Positions 32,712 through 42,882 of a stretch of DNA of 64,000 nucleotides are shown here, one piece after another. This DNA comes from CBDCEG01 sp965215775 (GTDB lineage: Bacteria > Pseudomonadota > Gammaproteobacteria > Cardiobacteriales > Ostreibacteriaceae), in assembly GCA_965215775.1 (NCBI GenBank), contig CBDCEG010000029.1:17948-81947 (forward strand), written 5' to 3'. Positions within the stretch are counted from its first letter, which is position 1; every line of letters begins with the position of its first letter. The notes under the pieces are model-generated. The model searched no databases and had not been told where the DNA came from. It saw only the letters and a program-made list of their open reading frames with translations. The translations under genes and the position numbers were made by a program.

Positions 32712-35483
32712 CTACCTTGTTGGCATAGCCTTTATTGTTACTTTTAAGTCTTTCTTTATGATTCTATTGGTAAATTCTACAAAACTTTCTTTAGTTATAC
32801 TATCAATTTCACCTGCGATAATATTCACAGTCTGGTCTGTTTTGTTAGTAGTTTGAATATCTCCCCAATATTTACTTGCTGCTTGTGATATATTTTTAGA
32901 TTTCTGTAGAAGTTCGGATTTTAGAATTCCTTTTATTTCTTGTAATTTCTCCTCTGAAATAGTTTCTAAATATTTTGGAATATCTGCTAAAAATTTATTA
33001 ATATGATCATCAAGTTTATCAGCGGTTGCAACAGGAGACTCGATTACAAAGGCAATTCCAGCTTGATCATAAAAAGGTTTAGGGAATGCGAAAACAACAT
33101 AACCAAGTTGCTTTTCTGTTCTTGATTCATTATAAAATTTAGGCGAAACTAGTTTTGAAAGTAAACCTATATTTGCTCTAGCTTTATAGCCTTTTTCTGC
33201 CAATAAATAAGTCAAAATACTGTTATCAGTATGTGGAACAAAGAAAGCTTCCCCTGTTGATTTAGTAATGTCTTTGATTTTATTTAGTTGATATTTATGA
33301 TTAAAATCAGTTTTATCAAAAGTATTTTTTATACTTTTAGTTATATCTAAAGTTTTCTCATAATTAATATTACCATAGGCTAAAACTCTTGCTGCAAGTG
33401 ACTTTATTAAACTCTCACGAAACTCAAGAACGCTTTTTAAATCTATATTTGTTAAATTTTCAAGCGTTTCTGTTGGAAGAGAATAGTCATCAAAAATAAG
33501 GTAGCTCAAATATGGAAATGTTTGCTGATAAGGCATAGCTGTTCTTTGGTTTTCTAAGTCTTTTGTTAGTTCTTCCTTCATTTGTTTAAATAAAACTTCA
33601 TCAAATTTAGCTGCTTTTATTTTATTTAAAATTATCTTAAGCAATTCTTCTGACTTATCACTATAACCTGAAATATTAATATTTATTGATTTTTCTCCAG
33701 AGAATATTTGAGCACTAAGACCTGCAATGTCCGCATCATAAAGGGTTGTATTAAGTGATTCAGATAAAAGCTTTGTTAAAAGAATAGTTTTAACTTTAGA
33801 AACCTTATCTAACTTTTTATCAGACTGTAAAGAAATAAAAATATTGGATTTTGGAATATTAAAACTAGTATCGTTTTTATAAAAAACTTCAATTCCATTT
33901 TCTAAAATAGTGTGTTTTTCCTTAACAATATTATCTTTAATTATATTATTATTACTTGAAACAAAAGAATTTGGCTTAGGTAAAAACATTCCTTGTTTTA
34001 GTAAGTCTTCGGCTGAAATTAATTTAAGGTTATATTTTTTATTAACTTCTTTTTTAAAAGGAACATTGAAGAACTTACCTTTTTCTTTGAAATTCATTTC
34101 ATTGCCAGAACTGGCAATATGAATGATTGAGTTATTAATAGTCATCATTTCTAAATACTCATTTATTTCTTTTTTATCATATCCGCTAAATATTGAATAA
34201 ATTGAAATAATATCTTTAGTTTTGTACCTATTTAATTTCCCAGCTAACCCAGATGTATAATACATTGGTTCAGTTTTTTCACTATATTTAAAATCTAGTT
34301 TAGAGATGCTTTCAACCTCTTTGTATCTTTTCTCACCATTATCACTCTCAATGAGTTTTAAGTATGAGAAAACTAAATTAGTTACTTTATCAATACTTTT
34401 ATAACCAGTATCGGTAAGTTCTATTTTAATTTCAAAAACGGTTTCTTCACCAATTTTAGAAGACTCACCAGAAGAAAGCTCCATTCCTAAATTTTGCTTC
34501 TTAAGGGCAGCCAATAAACTACCTTCACCTTCATAACCTAAAATGTAAGAAATGTAAGAAAGTGACTTGCTATACACATTATTAGTTGAGTAAGGCATTG
34601 GAAAATGAAAAGATATCTCTTTTTTATCTTTAACTAATTGACTCTTAATTTGAATTGGTAAATCTTTTTTTAAATATAAATTAGGTAGTTTTCCTGAAGT
34701 TGTACTTTTAAAGTCTTTATCAAGTTTAGGAACTGAGGAGAAAATTTCTTTTGCCCACTTTTCAAGAGTTTGCAAATCTTCTTTTCCTAAAATAACTCCA
34801 GACATATTGCTTGAAGAATAGTTTTTTTTGTAGAATTTAAGTAGGGCAGGGCGAACAGTTGCAGTTGGCAAGGTGTCATTAGTTCCAATTGAAAATCTTG
34901 AATGAGGATTTTTAGGATTGAAAGTTTGCTTTAAAACTTCTGTTTCTCTCCAGCCATCTTCCTTTAGTTTTGACTGATACTCTGAATGAACAGCATTTCT
35001 TTCTCTATCAACATATTTTGCAGAAAAAAGAGGTGCAACAAAAAAACGCCCAAATCTTTCTAATCCACCATGCAAATGTTTAGGATCAATATCAAAAAAA
35101 TAGTTTGTGTGAGCAAATGAAGTGAAAGCATTATGCCCTCCACCATGGTTACTTATGTAATTTGAATACTCATCTGCTTCAGGGAATTTATCAGTTCCTA
35201 AAAAAAGCATATGTTCTAAAAAGTGCGCAAGACCTGGAAACTCATCTGGATCATCACCACTTCCAACTAAAACATCAACAGCAGCAGCTGATCTTTGTGC
35301 ATTTTTATCAGAAATAAGAACCATTTTCATTCCATTTTCTAAAGTTATACTTTTGTATAATCTGTTGTCATTAGGGCTTATTGTAATCTGAGTATCTTCT
35401 TTTTTCATATTTGTTTTGTCGGTTAATTCTGCGGCATTAGCAAAAATAGCTAAGCTTAAAATAAATGTAGTTAATAGTTTCAT
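32712..35483 (-). CDS. Pitrilysin/insulinase-family (M16) zinc metalloprotease
   Basis: A 923-residue protease with signal peptide MKLLTTFILSLAIFANAAEL, so periplasmic. The inverted zinc motif His87-Phe-Leu-Glu90-His91 is present in GLAHFLEHMLFLGTDKFP, followed by the downstream glutamate region. Four M16 domains fit the length (E. coli pitrilysin 962), with active N-terminal and inactive C-terminal halves. It resembles Ptr/insulysin rather than mitochondrial processing types. A GGGAGAA ribosome binding site precedes the ATG. Substrates are unknown; family members degrade peptides below about 7 kDa. Confidence 0.92.
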   Translation of the reverse strand: MKLLTTFILSLAIFANAAELTDKTNMKKEDTQITISPNDNRLYKSITLENGMKMVLISDKNAQRSAAAVDVLVGSGDDPDEFPGLAHFLEHMLFLGTDKFPEADEYSNYISNHGGGHNAFTSFAHTNYFFDIDPKHLHGGLERFGRFFVAPLFSAKYVDRERNAVHSEYQSKLKEDGWRETEVLKQTFNPKNPHSRFSIGTNDTLPTATVRPALLKFYKKNYSSSNMSGVILGKEDLQTLEKWAKEIFSSVPKLDKDFKSTTSGKLPNLYLKKDLPIQIKSQLVKDKKEISFHFPMPYSTNNVYSKSLSYISYILGYEGEGSLLAALKKQNLGMELSSGESSKIGEETVFEIKIELTDTGYKSIDKVTNLVFSYLKLIESDNGEKRYKEVESISKLDFKYSEKTEPMYYTSGLAGKLNRYKTKDIISIYSIFSGYDKKEINEYLEMMTINNSIIHIASSGNEMNFKEKGKFFNVPFKKEVNKKYNLKLISAEDLLKQGMFLPKPNSFVSSNNNIIKDNIVKEKHTILENGIEVFYKNDTSFNIPKSNIFISLQSDKKLDKVSKVKTILLTKLLSESLNTTLYDADIAGLSAQIFSGEKSININISGYSDKSEELLKIILNKIKAAKFDEVLFKQMKEELTKDLENQRTAMPYQQTFPYLSYLIFDDYSLPTETLENLTNIDLKSVLEFRESLIKSLAARVLAYGNINYEKTLDITKSIKNTFDKTDFNHKYQLNKIKDITKSTGEAFFVPHTDNSILTYLLAEKGYKARANIGLLSKLVSPKFYNESRTEKQLGYVVFAFPKPFYDQAGIAFVIESPVATADKLDDHINKFLADIPKYLETISEEKLQEIKGILKSELLQKSKNISQAASKYWGDIQTTNKTDQTVNIIAGEIDSITKESFVEFTNRIIKKDLKVTIKAMPTR

Positions 35484-35539
35484 GAAATTCTCCCAAAATA
35501 TTTAGTTGTTATGTTTTTTTGTTCTAGCTTAATTATTTA

Positions 35540-36406
35540 CTAAATTAAAGTATGAAGGTACCAGTTCAAAATAGGCTCTCCATAAAGAAGTGCTAAAAAT
35601 CCACCAGCTGATAAGTAAGGACCAAAAGGAATAGTTGTATTAAGTACTTTACCTTTTTTAAATAATTTTTGTAAAATAGTAACCAAAATCCCAAGAACAG
35701 ATGCAAATAACAATATGACGGGGATATATTGAATATGTATCCAAGCACAAAGAGCAGCGAGTAACTTAGCATCACCTAAGCCCATACCTTCTCTTTTAGT
35801 GAATAAATAAAAAGCTTTTGCAATAGTCCAAAGAGATAAATATCCAACTAACGCACCAATAACTGCCATCTCTAAAGAAATAAATACACTGTAAAATCCA
35901 AGCATTATACCAATCCACATAAAGGGAATTGTTATGATGTCAGGTAGTAATTGAACTTTAAGGTCAATGCCAGTTAAAGCAACAAGGAACCAAACAAATA
36001 AAATAGCAAATAATCCTTGATAAGTATAGCCAAAGTGCCAAACAACCCAAACACTTAAAAGACCCGTTACTAATTCTACAATAGGGTAAAAAATAGAGAT
36101 AGGTGTTTTACAGCCTCTGCATTTCCCACGCATAAATAAATAACTAAAAACAGGTATGTTTTCAAATGATGCTATTTGGTGATTGCAATTTCTGCAACCT
36201 GATCTCGGATAAGATAGCGTAAACCTTTCTCTTTTTTCTGGTTCTAACTCTAAAATTTCTCTGGCAGCATCTTTATACTCATTGTCCATAATTATTGGAA
36301 GCCTATAAATTACAACATTTAAAAAGCTACCAACAAGAATGGAAAATATAAAAGTAATAAATAGCAACACAGGTAAAGGCAACCCTGATAAACTAGCCAA
36401 CAACAT
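35540..36406 (-). CDS. pilD: Type IV prepilin peptidase / N-methyltransferase
   Basis: PilD cleaves the leader of type IV prepilins and methylates the new N-terminus at the inner membrane. The 288-residue protein has the N-terminal cytoplasmic zinc loop with two CxxC pairs (CRNC and CRGC, about residues 75-105). The two catalytic aspartates are in TGIDLKVQLLPD and GLGDAKLLAAL. About eight membrane segments are visible. It overlaps pilC by 14 bases, so translation is coupled. Confidence 0.95.
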   Translation of the reverse strand: MLLASLSGLPLPVLLFITFIFSILVGSFLNVVIYRLPIIMDNEYKDAAREILELEPEKRERFTLSYPRSGCRNCNHQIASFENIPVFSYLFMRGKCRGCKTPISIFYPIVELVTGLLSVWVVWHFGYTYQGLFAILFVWFLVALTGIDLKVQLLPDIITIPFMWIGIMLGFYSVFISLEMAVIGALVGYLSLWTIAKAFYLFTKREGMGLGDAKLLAALCAWIHIQYIPVILLFASVLGILVTILQKLFKKGKVLNTTIPFGPYLSAGGFLALLYGEPILNWYLHTLI

Positions 36407-37655
36407 TCCCCATCATAAATATAGGTAAGTACATAGCAATTAGTATTGTTCCTACAATAACAGCAATAAAAGAAATTATCATAGGTTCTAAAATAGTTGT
36501 TAAATTATCTATTTTATAATCTAGCTCTTCATCATAGTAATCTGCAACCTTACCTAACATATCACCTAAAGCACCTGACTCTTCACCAATACTAGTCATT
36601 TGAACAGAAAATGCATCAAACTTTCCAGTTTGTTGCATAGCAAAATTAAGTTGTGATCCATTTTCAACATCATTAGCTATTTGGTTAGTAGCGTCTTCAT
36701 AAATAACACTTCCTGTAGCAGGAGCAGTAGCTCTCAGACTTTTCATAAGAGGGACACCCGCATCAAATAAAACTCCTATAGTTCTTGAGAACCTAGCCAC
36801 TGCACCTAGTTTTAAAATGCCACCAAGGACTGGTATTTTAAAAGAAAATTTATTAACTGCTCTTTGGAATTTTCGATTTCTTTTTTTATACCAAAAGAAA
36901 AAATATATACCAATAGCGAGTCCAACGACAATCATCCAGCCCCAGTTTATAAGAGCCTCAGAAGCTGCAGAAACTAGTTTAGTTATAGCTGGAAGTTCTA
37001 CTTTAGCGTTATCAAAGAACTCTTTAAAAACAGGTATGACCCAAACAAGTAAAATAGCGGTAACAACAATAGCAACAAAAACAACAATAGCTGGATATGT
37101 CATAGCTTTTTTTACTTTTTTCTTCACAGCCTCTGCTTTTTCAACATTAACTGCTATTTTATTCATAGTTTCTTCAAGTAGCCCAGCTTCTTCACCAGCT
37201 GTAACCAAACTTATGTATAAGTCATTAAAGTATACAGGGTATTTTGATAGAGCTTTTGAAAAGCTAAGACCGTCCTCAACTTCTGAGTGCAAGTCTTCAA
37301 TTATCTCTTTAAGTTTTAAAGGTTTTTCAACTCCTTCTGCAATTAGGGCTAATGATTTGGTAACAGACATGCCTGCTTTTAACATAGTTGCCATTTGCCT
37401 TGAGAATCCGACTATATGTTTTGATTTTACTGTTCCCTTGCTTTCCCATAGAGGTTTAGCTTTAACATATATTTTTTTAGGTGCAATCCCTTGCTTTTGT
37501 AAGTAAGCTCTAACTAATTGCTCATTGACTGAAACTAACTCTCCTTTTTTTATAACGCCTTTCTTATCTGTACCAGACCAAATGTAAGTATTAGCTGTTT
37601 TTTTATGAGCTTTGCTTTTCTGTCTTCTCTGTCTTTTTTGTAATGCTGTTTCCAT
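36393..37655 (-). CDS. pilC: Type IV pilus inner-membrane platform protein PilC
   Basis: PilC is the inner-membrane platform that connects the PilB/PilT motors to the growing pilus. The 420-residue protein carries two GspF-type repeats (about 80-205 and 285-405), each ending in membrane segments, plus a Lys/Arg-rich N-terminus. FSRQMATMLKAGMSVTKSL and LFDAGVPLMKSL mark the repeats. AGAGG lies five bases before the ATG. It lies between pilB and pilD as in many gammaproteobacteria. A 229-residue open frame on the opposite strand is a shadow. Confidence 0.95.
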   Translation of the reverse strand: METALQKRQRRQKSKAHKKTANTYIWSGTDKKGVIKKGELVSVNEQLVRAYLQKQGIAPKKIYVKAKPLWESKGTVKSKHIVGFSRQMATMLKAGMSVTKSLALIAEGVEKPLKLKEIIEDLHSEVEDGLSFSKALSKYPVYFNDLYISLVTAGEEAGLLEETMNKIAVNVEKAEAVKKKVKKAMTYPAIVVFVAIVVTAILLVWVIPVFKEFFDNAKVELPAITKLVSAASEALINWGWMIVVGLAIGIYFFFWYKKRNRKFQRAVNKFSFKIPVLGGILKLGAVARFSRTIGVLFDAGVPLMKSLRATAPATGSVIYEDATNQIANDVENGSQLNFAMQQTGKFDAFSVQMTSIGEESGALGDMLGKVADYYDEELDYKIDNLTTILEPMIISFIAVIVGTILIAMYLPIFMMGNVVG

Positions 37656-37768
37656 AAGTCCTCTTTTTATTATTTTAATATTTAAATTATTTTAAATTGC
37701 CTAGAGTAATGTAAATTATTAACCAAGATAATATTTTAATTAGGTTAGTAGACATCTAAAAAAAATTA

Positions 37769-39484
37769 TTAATCAATAGTAACTCTAATTACCTCTTCAA
37801 TACTTGTTATACCACTTTTAACCTTGTCAATACCTGACTGTCTTAAATCCCAATAACCTTCTTTTTGAAACTGTTGTGAAAGTTCAATAGAACTCTCCCC
37901 ATTCATAATCATAGAAGAGACTTTACTACTTATTGGAATAACTTGGTAAAGCCCAGCCCTTCCTTTGTAACCTTGGTTACCACATCTTTCACAACCTTTG
38001 GCTTCATATATTTTAGATATTTCCGCATCTTCTTCTGAAAAACCGATTGCTATAAGTTGTTCCTCTGTCCACTTTCTACTCCTTGTTCTGCAACTTTTGC
38101 AAAGTCTCCTAACAAGTCGCTGTGCCATAATAAGTTCAACAGAACCAGCAATGTTATACGATGGAACTCCCATATTACCTAGTCTAATTATAGTCTGTGC
38201 CACATCATTAGTATGCAAAGTAGATAGCACCATATGTCCTGTTTGTGCTGCCTTAACTGCAATTTCAGCAGTTTCCAAATCACGAATCTCTCCAATCATT
38301 ATAATATCTGGATCTTGTCTTAAAAATGCTCTAAGAGCTGTTGCAAAAGTCATGCCTTGTTTAGGAATAACATTCACTTGATTAACCCCAGGTAGAGTTA
38401 TTTCAACAGGATCTTCAGCGGTTGAAATGTTTACAGAAGGTGTGTTTAATATATTTAGTCCTGAGTAAAGAGAGACTGTTTTACCTGAACCAGTCGGTCC
38501 TGTTACCAAAACTAGCCCTTGAGGTTTTTTAATAGAATCTAGGTAGGTTTTTTTCTGCACCTCTGAAAAACCTAACATATCAATATTAAGTTGGGCTGCA
38601 CTACTATCTAAAATACGCAGAACAATTTTTTCCCCCCAAAGTGTTGGTAGAGTATTAACACGAAAATCAATAACTTTAGTATCTGATACTTTTAGCTTTA
38701 TTCTTCCATCTTGAGGCTTTCTTTTTTCAGCAATATTCATACTTGATATTACTTTAATTCTAGCTGTTATTCTATTGGTTATGTTTGATGGTGGTGTAGA
38801 AACTTCTTTTAAAACCCCATCTTTTCTGAATCTAACACGGTAAGTATGTTCATAAGGTTCAAAATGCAAATCTGATGCGCCAATTCTAATTGCATCTAAA
38901 AGCATTCCATTCACATATTTAACAACAGGTGCTTCATTATCTTCTGTAATTCCCAAAAGCGCTTTTGAAAGAGCTTCTAGCTCTGCTGCTTTTGCATCTT
39001 CATCCTCTTCATTCTCCTCATCAGCAAACAGGTCATCCATATCACCTGATCCTGCAAAAATCTCATCAATGATTTGTTCGATTTGCTCTGCTGAAGCTAA
39101 GACTGGTTCTGCTGAAGAGTAGTTTCCTGAGTATTTAAATGTATCAAGTCCAATAATATCAAAAGGATCTGATACAGCTACAAAAAGCCTTCCTCCTCTT
39201 TCAAAGAAAGGTAACATTGAATATTTTCTAATGTCTTTTTCTTTTGCTCTTTTTACGACACTACCCAAAAGAGAAATTTCCCTAAGGTTAAAAGATGGCG
39301 TATTTGAAACTTGTCTAGTAATTTCTAGTAATTTGTGTGAGTCAATAATTCCTTCTGAAACTAACTGTCGTGGGAAATTAACTTTCCTCTGCATAGCAGA
39401 CATTTGTATTTCTTGAAGTTGATCAGGTAATGCTATTTTATTTTTTACTAGATGATCGATTATTTGGTTGTAACCATTTTGCAT
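37769..39484 (-). CDS. pilB: Type IV pilus assembly ATPase PilB
   Basis: PilB is the hexameric ATPase that powers pilus extension. The 571-residue protein has the N-terminal MshEN-type domain (about 5-150), the Walker A GPTGSGKTVSLY, the Asp-box and Walker B region MIGEIRDLETAEIAV, the His-box LSTLHTNDV, and a four-cysteine zinc site (CKSC and CERC). These separate it from the retraction ATPase PilT. It lies 113 bases upstream of pilC. In other species the N-terminal domain binds c-di-GMP or FimX-PilZ, which fits the FimX-like gene in this window. Confidence 0.95.
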   Translation of the reverse strand: MQNGYNQIIDHLVKNKIALPDQLQEIQMSAMQRKVNFPRQLVSEGIIDSHKLLEITRQVSNTPSFNLREISLLGSVVKRAKEKDIRKYSMLPFFERGGRLFVAVSDPFDIIGLDTFKYSGNYSSAEPVLASAEQIEQIIDEIFAGSGDMDDLFADEENEEDEDAKAAELEALSKALLGITEDNEAPVVKYVNGMLLDAIRIGASDLHFEPYEHTYRVRFRKDGVLKEVSTPPSNITNRITARIKVISSMNIAEKRKPQDGRIKLKVSDTKVIDFRVNTLPTLWGEKIVLRILDSSAAQLNIDMLGFSEVQKKTYLDSIKKPQGLVLVTGPTGSGKTVSLYSGLNILNTPSVNISTAEDPVEITLPGVNQVNVIPKQGMTFATALRAFLRQDPDIIMIGEIRDLETAEIAVKAAQTGHMVLSTLHTNDVAQTIIRLGNMGVPSYNIAGSVELIMAQRLVRRLCKSCRTRSRKWTEEQLIAIGFSEEDAEISKIYEAKGCERCGNQGYKGRAGLYQVIPISSKVSSMIMNGESSIELSQQFQKEGYWDLRQSGIDKVKSGITSIEEVIRVTID

Positions 39485-39584
39485 ATTGTTAAATCCTGTA
39501 TTTTAATTTTATTGATGTTAAATTTTACTAAACAAAAAAGTATACCTTAGTTTTATATGAAAATTAAATACTTTATAGCTCAAA

Positions 39585-42500
39585 CTATATAAGCTTTGGC
39601 TTATGGAAGTGTATTCCTTTTGAACTATTTTTACTCATTCCTCTTATAAAAAGGTAAAAAGCCCCACCAAAAATTTTATCATAATCAAAATTCTCAACTG
39701 TATTTTTAAGAAATTTCTGCAAAGCTTTTGCATAAATTTCTGCTTGTAAATAGTAGTTATGTTCGGTCATAGCTTTATCCATATTTTCTTTAGTATAGTC
39801 ATCTTCATTTTTACCCAAGAAGTTTGACTTATAATCGAGGATATAAAATTTACCATTATAAAAAAACATTAAATCTATAAATCCATGCAAATAACCTTCT
39901 TTATTAATTGTATCTTTTTTATAACTTTTAATCTTTTTGAAACTTTCTTGGTCAGATAAATGCATAATAAATTCCATTTCTATGCTTTGTTGACTTACAT
40001 CAATATCGGCAAGGCAAAAACTTTCAGGATATAGATTAACATTAGTTATATTGATTAAATCATCATTTAATTTAGCCAAATATTCTTCATTATTTAATCA
40101 ATTTATTATTAGGCAAATGCTTTTGAATAGACTTCTCCATATAGTTTAAAAAATCAACTCTGCTTTCCATAAAACCTTCAAACATTTCATGCAAAGAAGT
40201 TCCTGCTTCAGCACCTTTTGGGTATTCAATCAAAGCATTTTTAATTTTGCTCAAGTTTGCGTCATTCTTTTAGTGGCTCTAATGCATAGTTGTGGTTATT
40301 AAGGTTTGAAGAAATGGAAGAAAAAGACTGAATATTCCATTTTGTTGAGTATGTTTTTGTAACCTTTTTTGGCGTAAAATTATTAAAAATATCTTTTTTA
40401 GATAATTTATTGTCATTATCTTCAATAATAATTTCTTTTGTAAAGTCTTGTTTTCCTAAATTATTTAAGCTTGGATTATTTTCTTTAAGTAAATCCCACA
40501 TACTTTTTTGTTTACTCGCTTTTTTATTTTGAATGAATATTATATTTTTATATTTAGCTCTTGTTAGTTCAACATAAGCAAGTCTAATTGTTTCTAACTC
40601 CTCTTGAAATTGATAGGAGCTTGTGATTTCTTTACTATTACCTTTAAAACTAGCTTTATTGATTTGATTGCTATTAATAATAATACTTTTTTGCATTGTA
40701 TTATTTGAGTCAATAAAAGGATGAAAAACAAAGTTAAATTCAAGCCCTTTAGAGTTATGAATTGTATAAATATTAATTGCATTTTTATCATCTAATCTAA
40801 GTTGTTGAGCATCTTTGCTAGTTTCTTTGGTCTTAGAATTTGAAATTAAATTACTTAATAAATCACAAACTGCATATAAAGACATATTATTACATTCAGT
40901 TAATAAAATATCAAAAACATGAAAGAAATTAGTTAGTTTTCTTTTGCCATCAAATATAGATAATAAATTATTTGCAATATTTTCATCTAATAAAATTTGG
41001 TAAAAAACATAGGCGAAACCTCTTAAATCATAAAGTTTTTGGTAATTACTAAACCTTGTTATTATTTTAGAGACCAAATCATCATTTTTAATTTCAATTA
41101 AGCTAAATTTATAAAGTGGACTAATAAGTAATCTTTTTATTTCACGAAACTCTGGGTTTGAAATAGCACAAAGTAAATAATAAAAATACATAGCTTCATT
41201 TGTTTCTAAAACACTTTTTTTACCAGTAAATGAAGCGGAAATACCTAATTTTGCAAGCTCTTTTTTCATACTTTGGGCTTGGGAATTAGTTCTTGTTAAT
41301 ATGGTTATATCTTTTTCAGTAATTGGTTTACTATTTATTTTTGTGTTCTGAATTTATGAAATTAAATATATATTGTGAGGCTTGTTTTGCTATTTCATCT
41401 GTAGAGCCTTTTTCTAAGCTAGTTAAATATAATGACTTTTCGTTATTAGTTACGCATAGGTTATCTTTTTGTGAGTTTATGTTTTCATAACTTATATCTT
41501 TACCAAAAGGGCGGTTTTTAGAGAAAATATAATTAACTGAATTATTTAGTGACTTACTTGAGCGATAATTTGTATCAAGCAAATATTTATTATTTACTAT
41601 TTTTGAAATTTCTAAATAAGCAAAAATATCACCTCCACGAAATCCATAAATAGCTTGTTTTGGATCTCCTACAAAAAAGCATATTTTATTTGTATTTATA
41701 AATAAGCTAGAAAACAAAGTAATTTGTTGTTTATTTGTATCTTGTGCTTCATCTATTAGCGCTGCCTTTATATCAGTTTTTAAGTTATTTTCTGAGTAGT
41801 TACTTTCTGAAACTATTTTTGTTACATCTGAATATGTAAGAGTTAAATTTTCAGATTTATATTTTTGGAAGCTCTTTTCCCATATAAGTTGCTAAACAAA
41901 ACATAGTATTATAAAAAACTTCATCTTCTTTTTTAACTAAGAAATTAAGACTATTATAAATATACTGCCAAACTTCAAAAAAGTTCTTTTTAAGCTCAGA
42001 AGTAGGGTTAAATTCCTCAAATTTTTCTTTTATTTGCTGTGTAGTAAAATATTTTAAAATAGCAAGTGTTGGTTTATTCTCCAAATTATCTAAGAAATTT
42101 TCTAATTTATCTAAATTAGTTTTAGTTTTATTTTCATTATATGTTTTGCCATTTTGTTTTTTTAAGCAGTTCATAAAGTTTAAAACTTCTAGTTTATTAT
42201 CTTTTATAAATAAATTTAATTGTTTAACTTTAGTTTTTAATTTTTTATCAAAATCCCAAATAGTTGGCTGTGCATTTTTGAAATTATCCCAAACTTCTAA
42301 AACACCATTTATTATTTTACTAATATCTAAAACACTTTTTTTTGCTAAAAGATCAATCATCTCTTTATTAATATTTTCACAAGGTTTGAAATTTCTACTG
42401 GCTAGATTTATATATATTTTCTTTATTATTTCTTGATTATTATTAACAACATCTTTAACATCATATGAATTTAAGGATAGATAATTATCTTTTAAAAGTT

Positions 42501-42882
42501 GTAAAGAAAAACCATCAATAGTTTGAATTTTTGCATAATTAAACTCTGCTTTTGCAAGTTGTAATCGTTTGATTGTTTGTGATTTATTTTCTGTATTTTT
42601 ATGAAGTTTAACTAATAATTCATCTGTATTTTCTAAACTTTCTAAATCACTATTTCTTAAAAGTTGCTCAAAAGTAATAATTTGTTGATAAATTCTAGAT
42701 TTTAATTCTGAAACAGCAGCTTTTGTAAAAGTTGTAACTAAAATTTCTTTAACTTCTAATTTTTCTTGGACAATTAAGCGTAAATATAAAAAAGCAATAC
42801 TATATGTTTTTCCAGTTCCAGCACTTGCCTCAAGTAAGTTAGAGCCAGAAAGAGGGCAGGTTAGTGGGTTGAAAATATTCAT
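39585..42882 (-). pseudogene. recB: Exodeoxyribonuclease V subunit RecB, frameshifted in four places
   Basis: Together the fragments cover about 1,100 codons of RecB in correct order. First comes the helicase N-terminus with Walker A EASAGTGKTYS (42882 to about 41870). The DEAQDT box and DPKQAIYGFRGGD follow (to about 41340), then helicase domain 2 with IYTIHNSKGLEFNFVF (to about 40268). A linker containing YPKGAEAGTSLHEMFE comes next (to about 40095), then the nuclease domain with GFIDLMFFYNGKFYILDYKSNFLG-like residues. Each break is a +1 shift, explicable by one extra base in a short homopolymer. As written, it could not make RecB. The start overlaps the recC stop by one base. No recD is seen in the window. 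Confidence 0.85.

Noticed and set aside
36817..37506. 229-codon open frame on the plus strand opposite pilC
   Set aside because: It is fully antisense to a well-conserved PilC and shows no domain; it is a by-product of pilC codon use.
39585..42882. Programmed ribosomal frameshifting in recB
   Set aside because: Four separate +1 sites with no shared slippery sequence or pseudoknot are not credible as a programmed event; decay or sequence error fits better.
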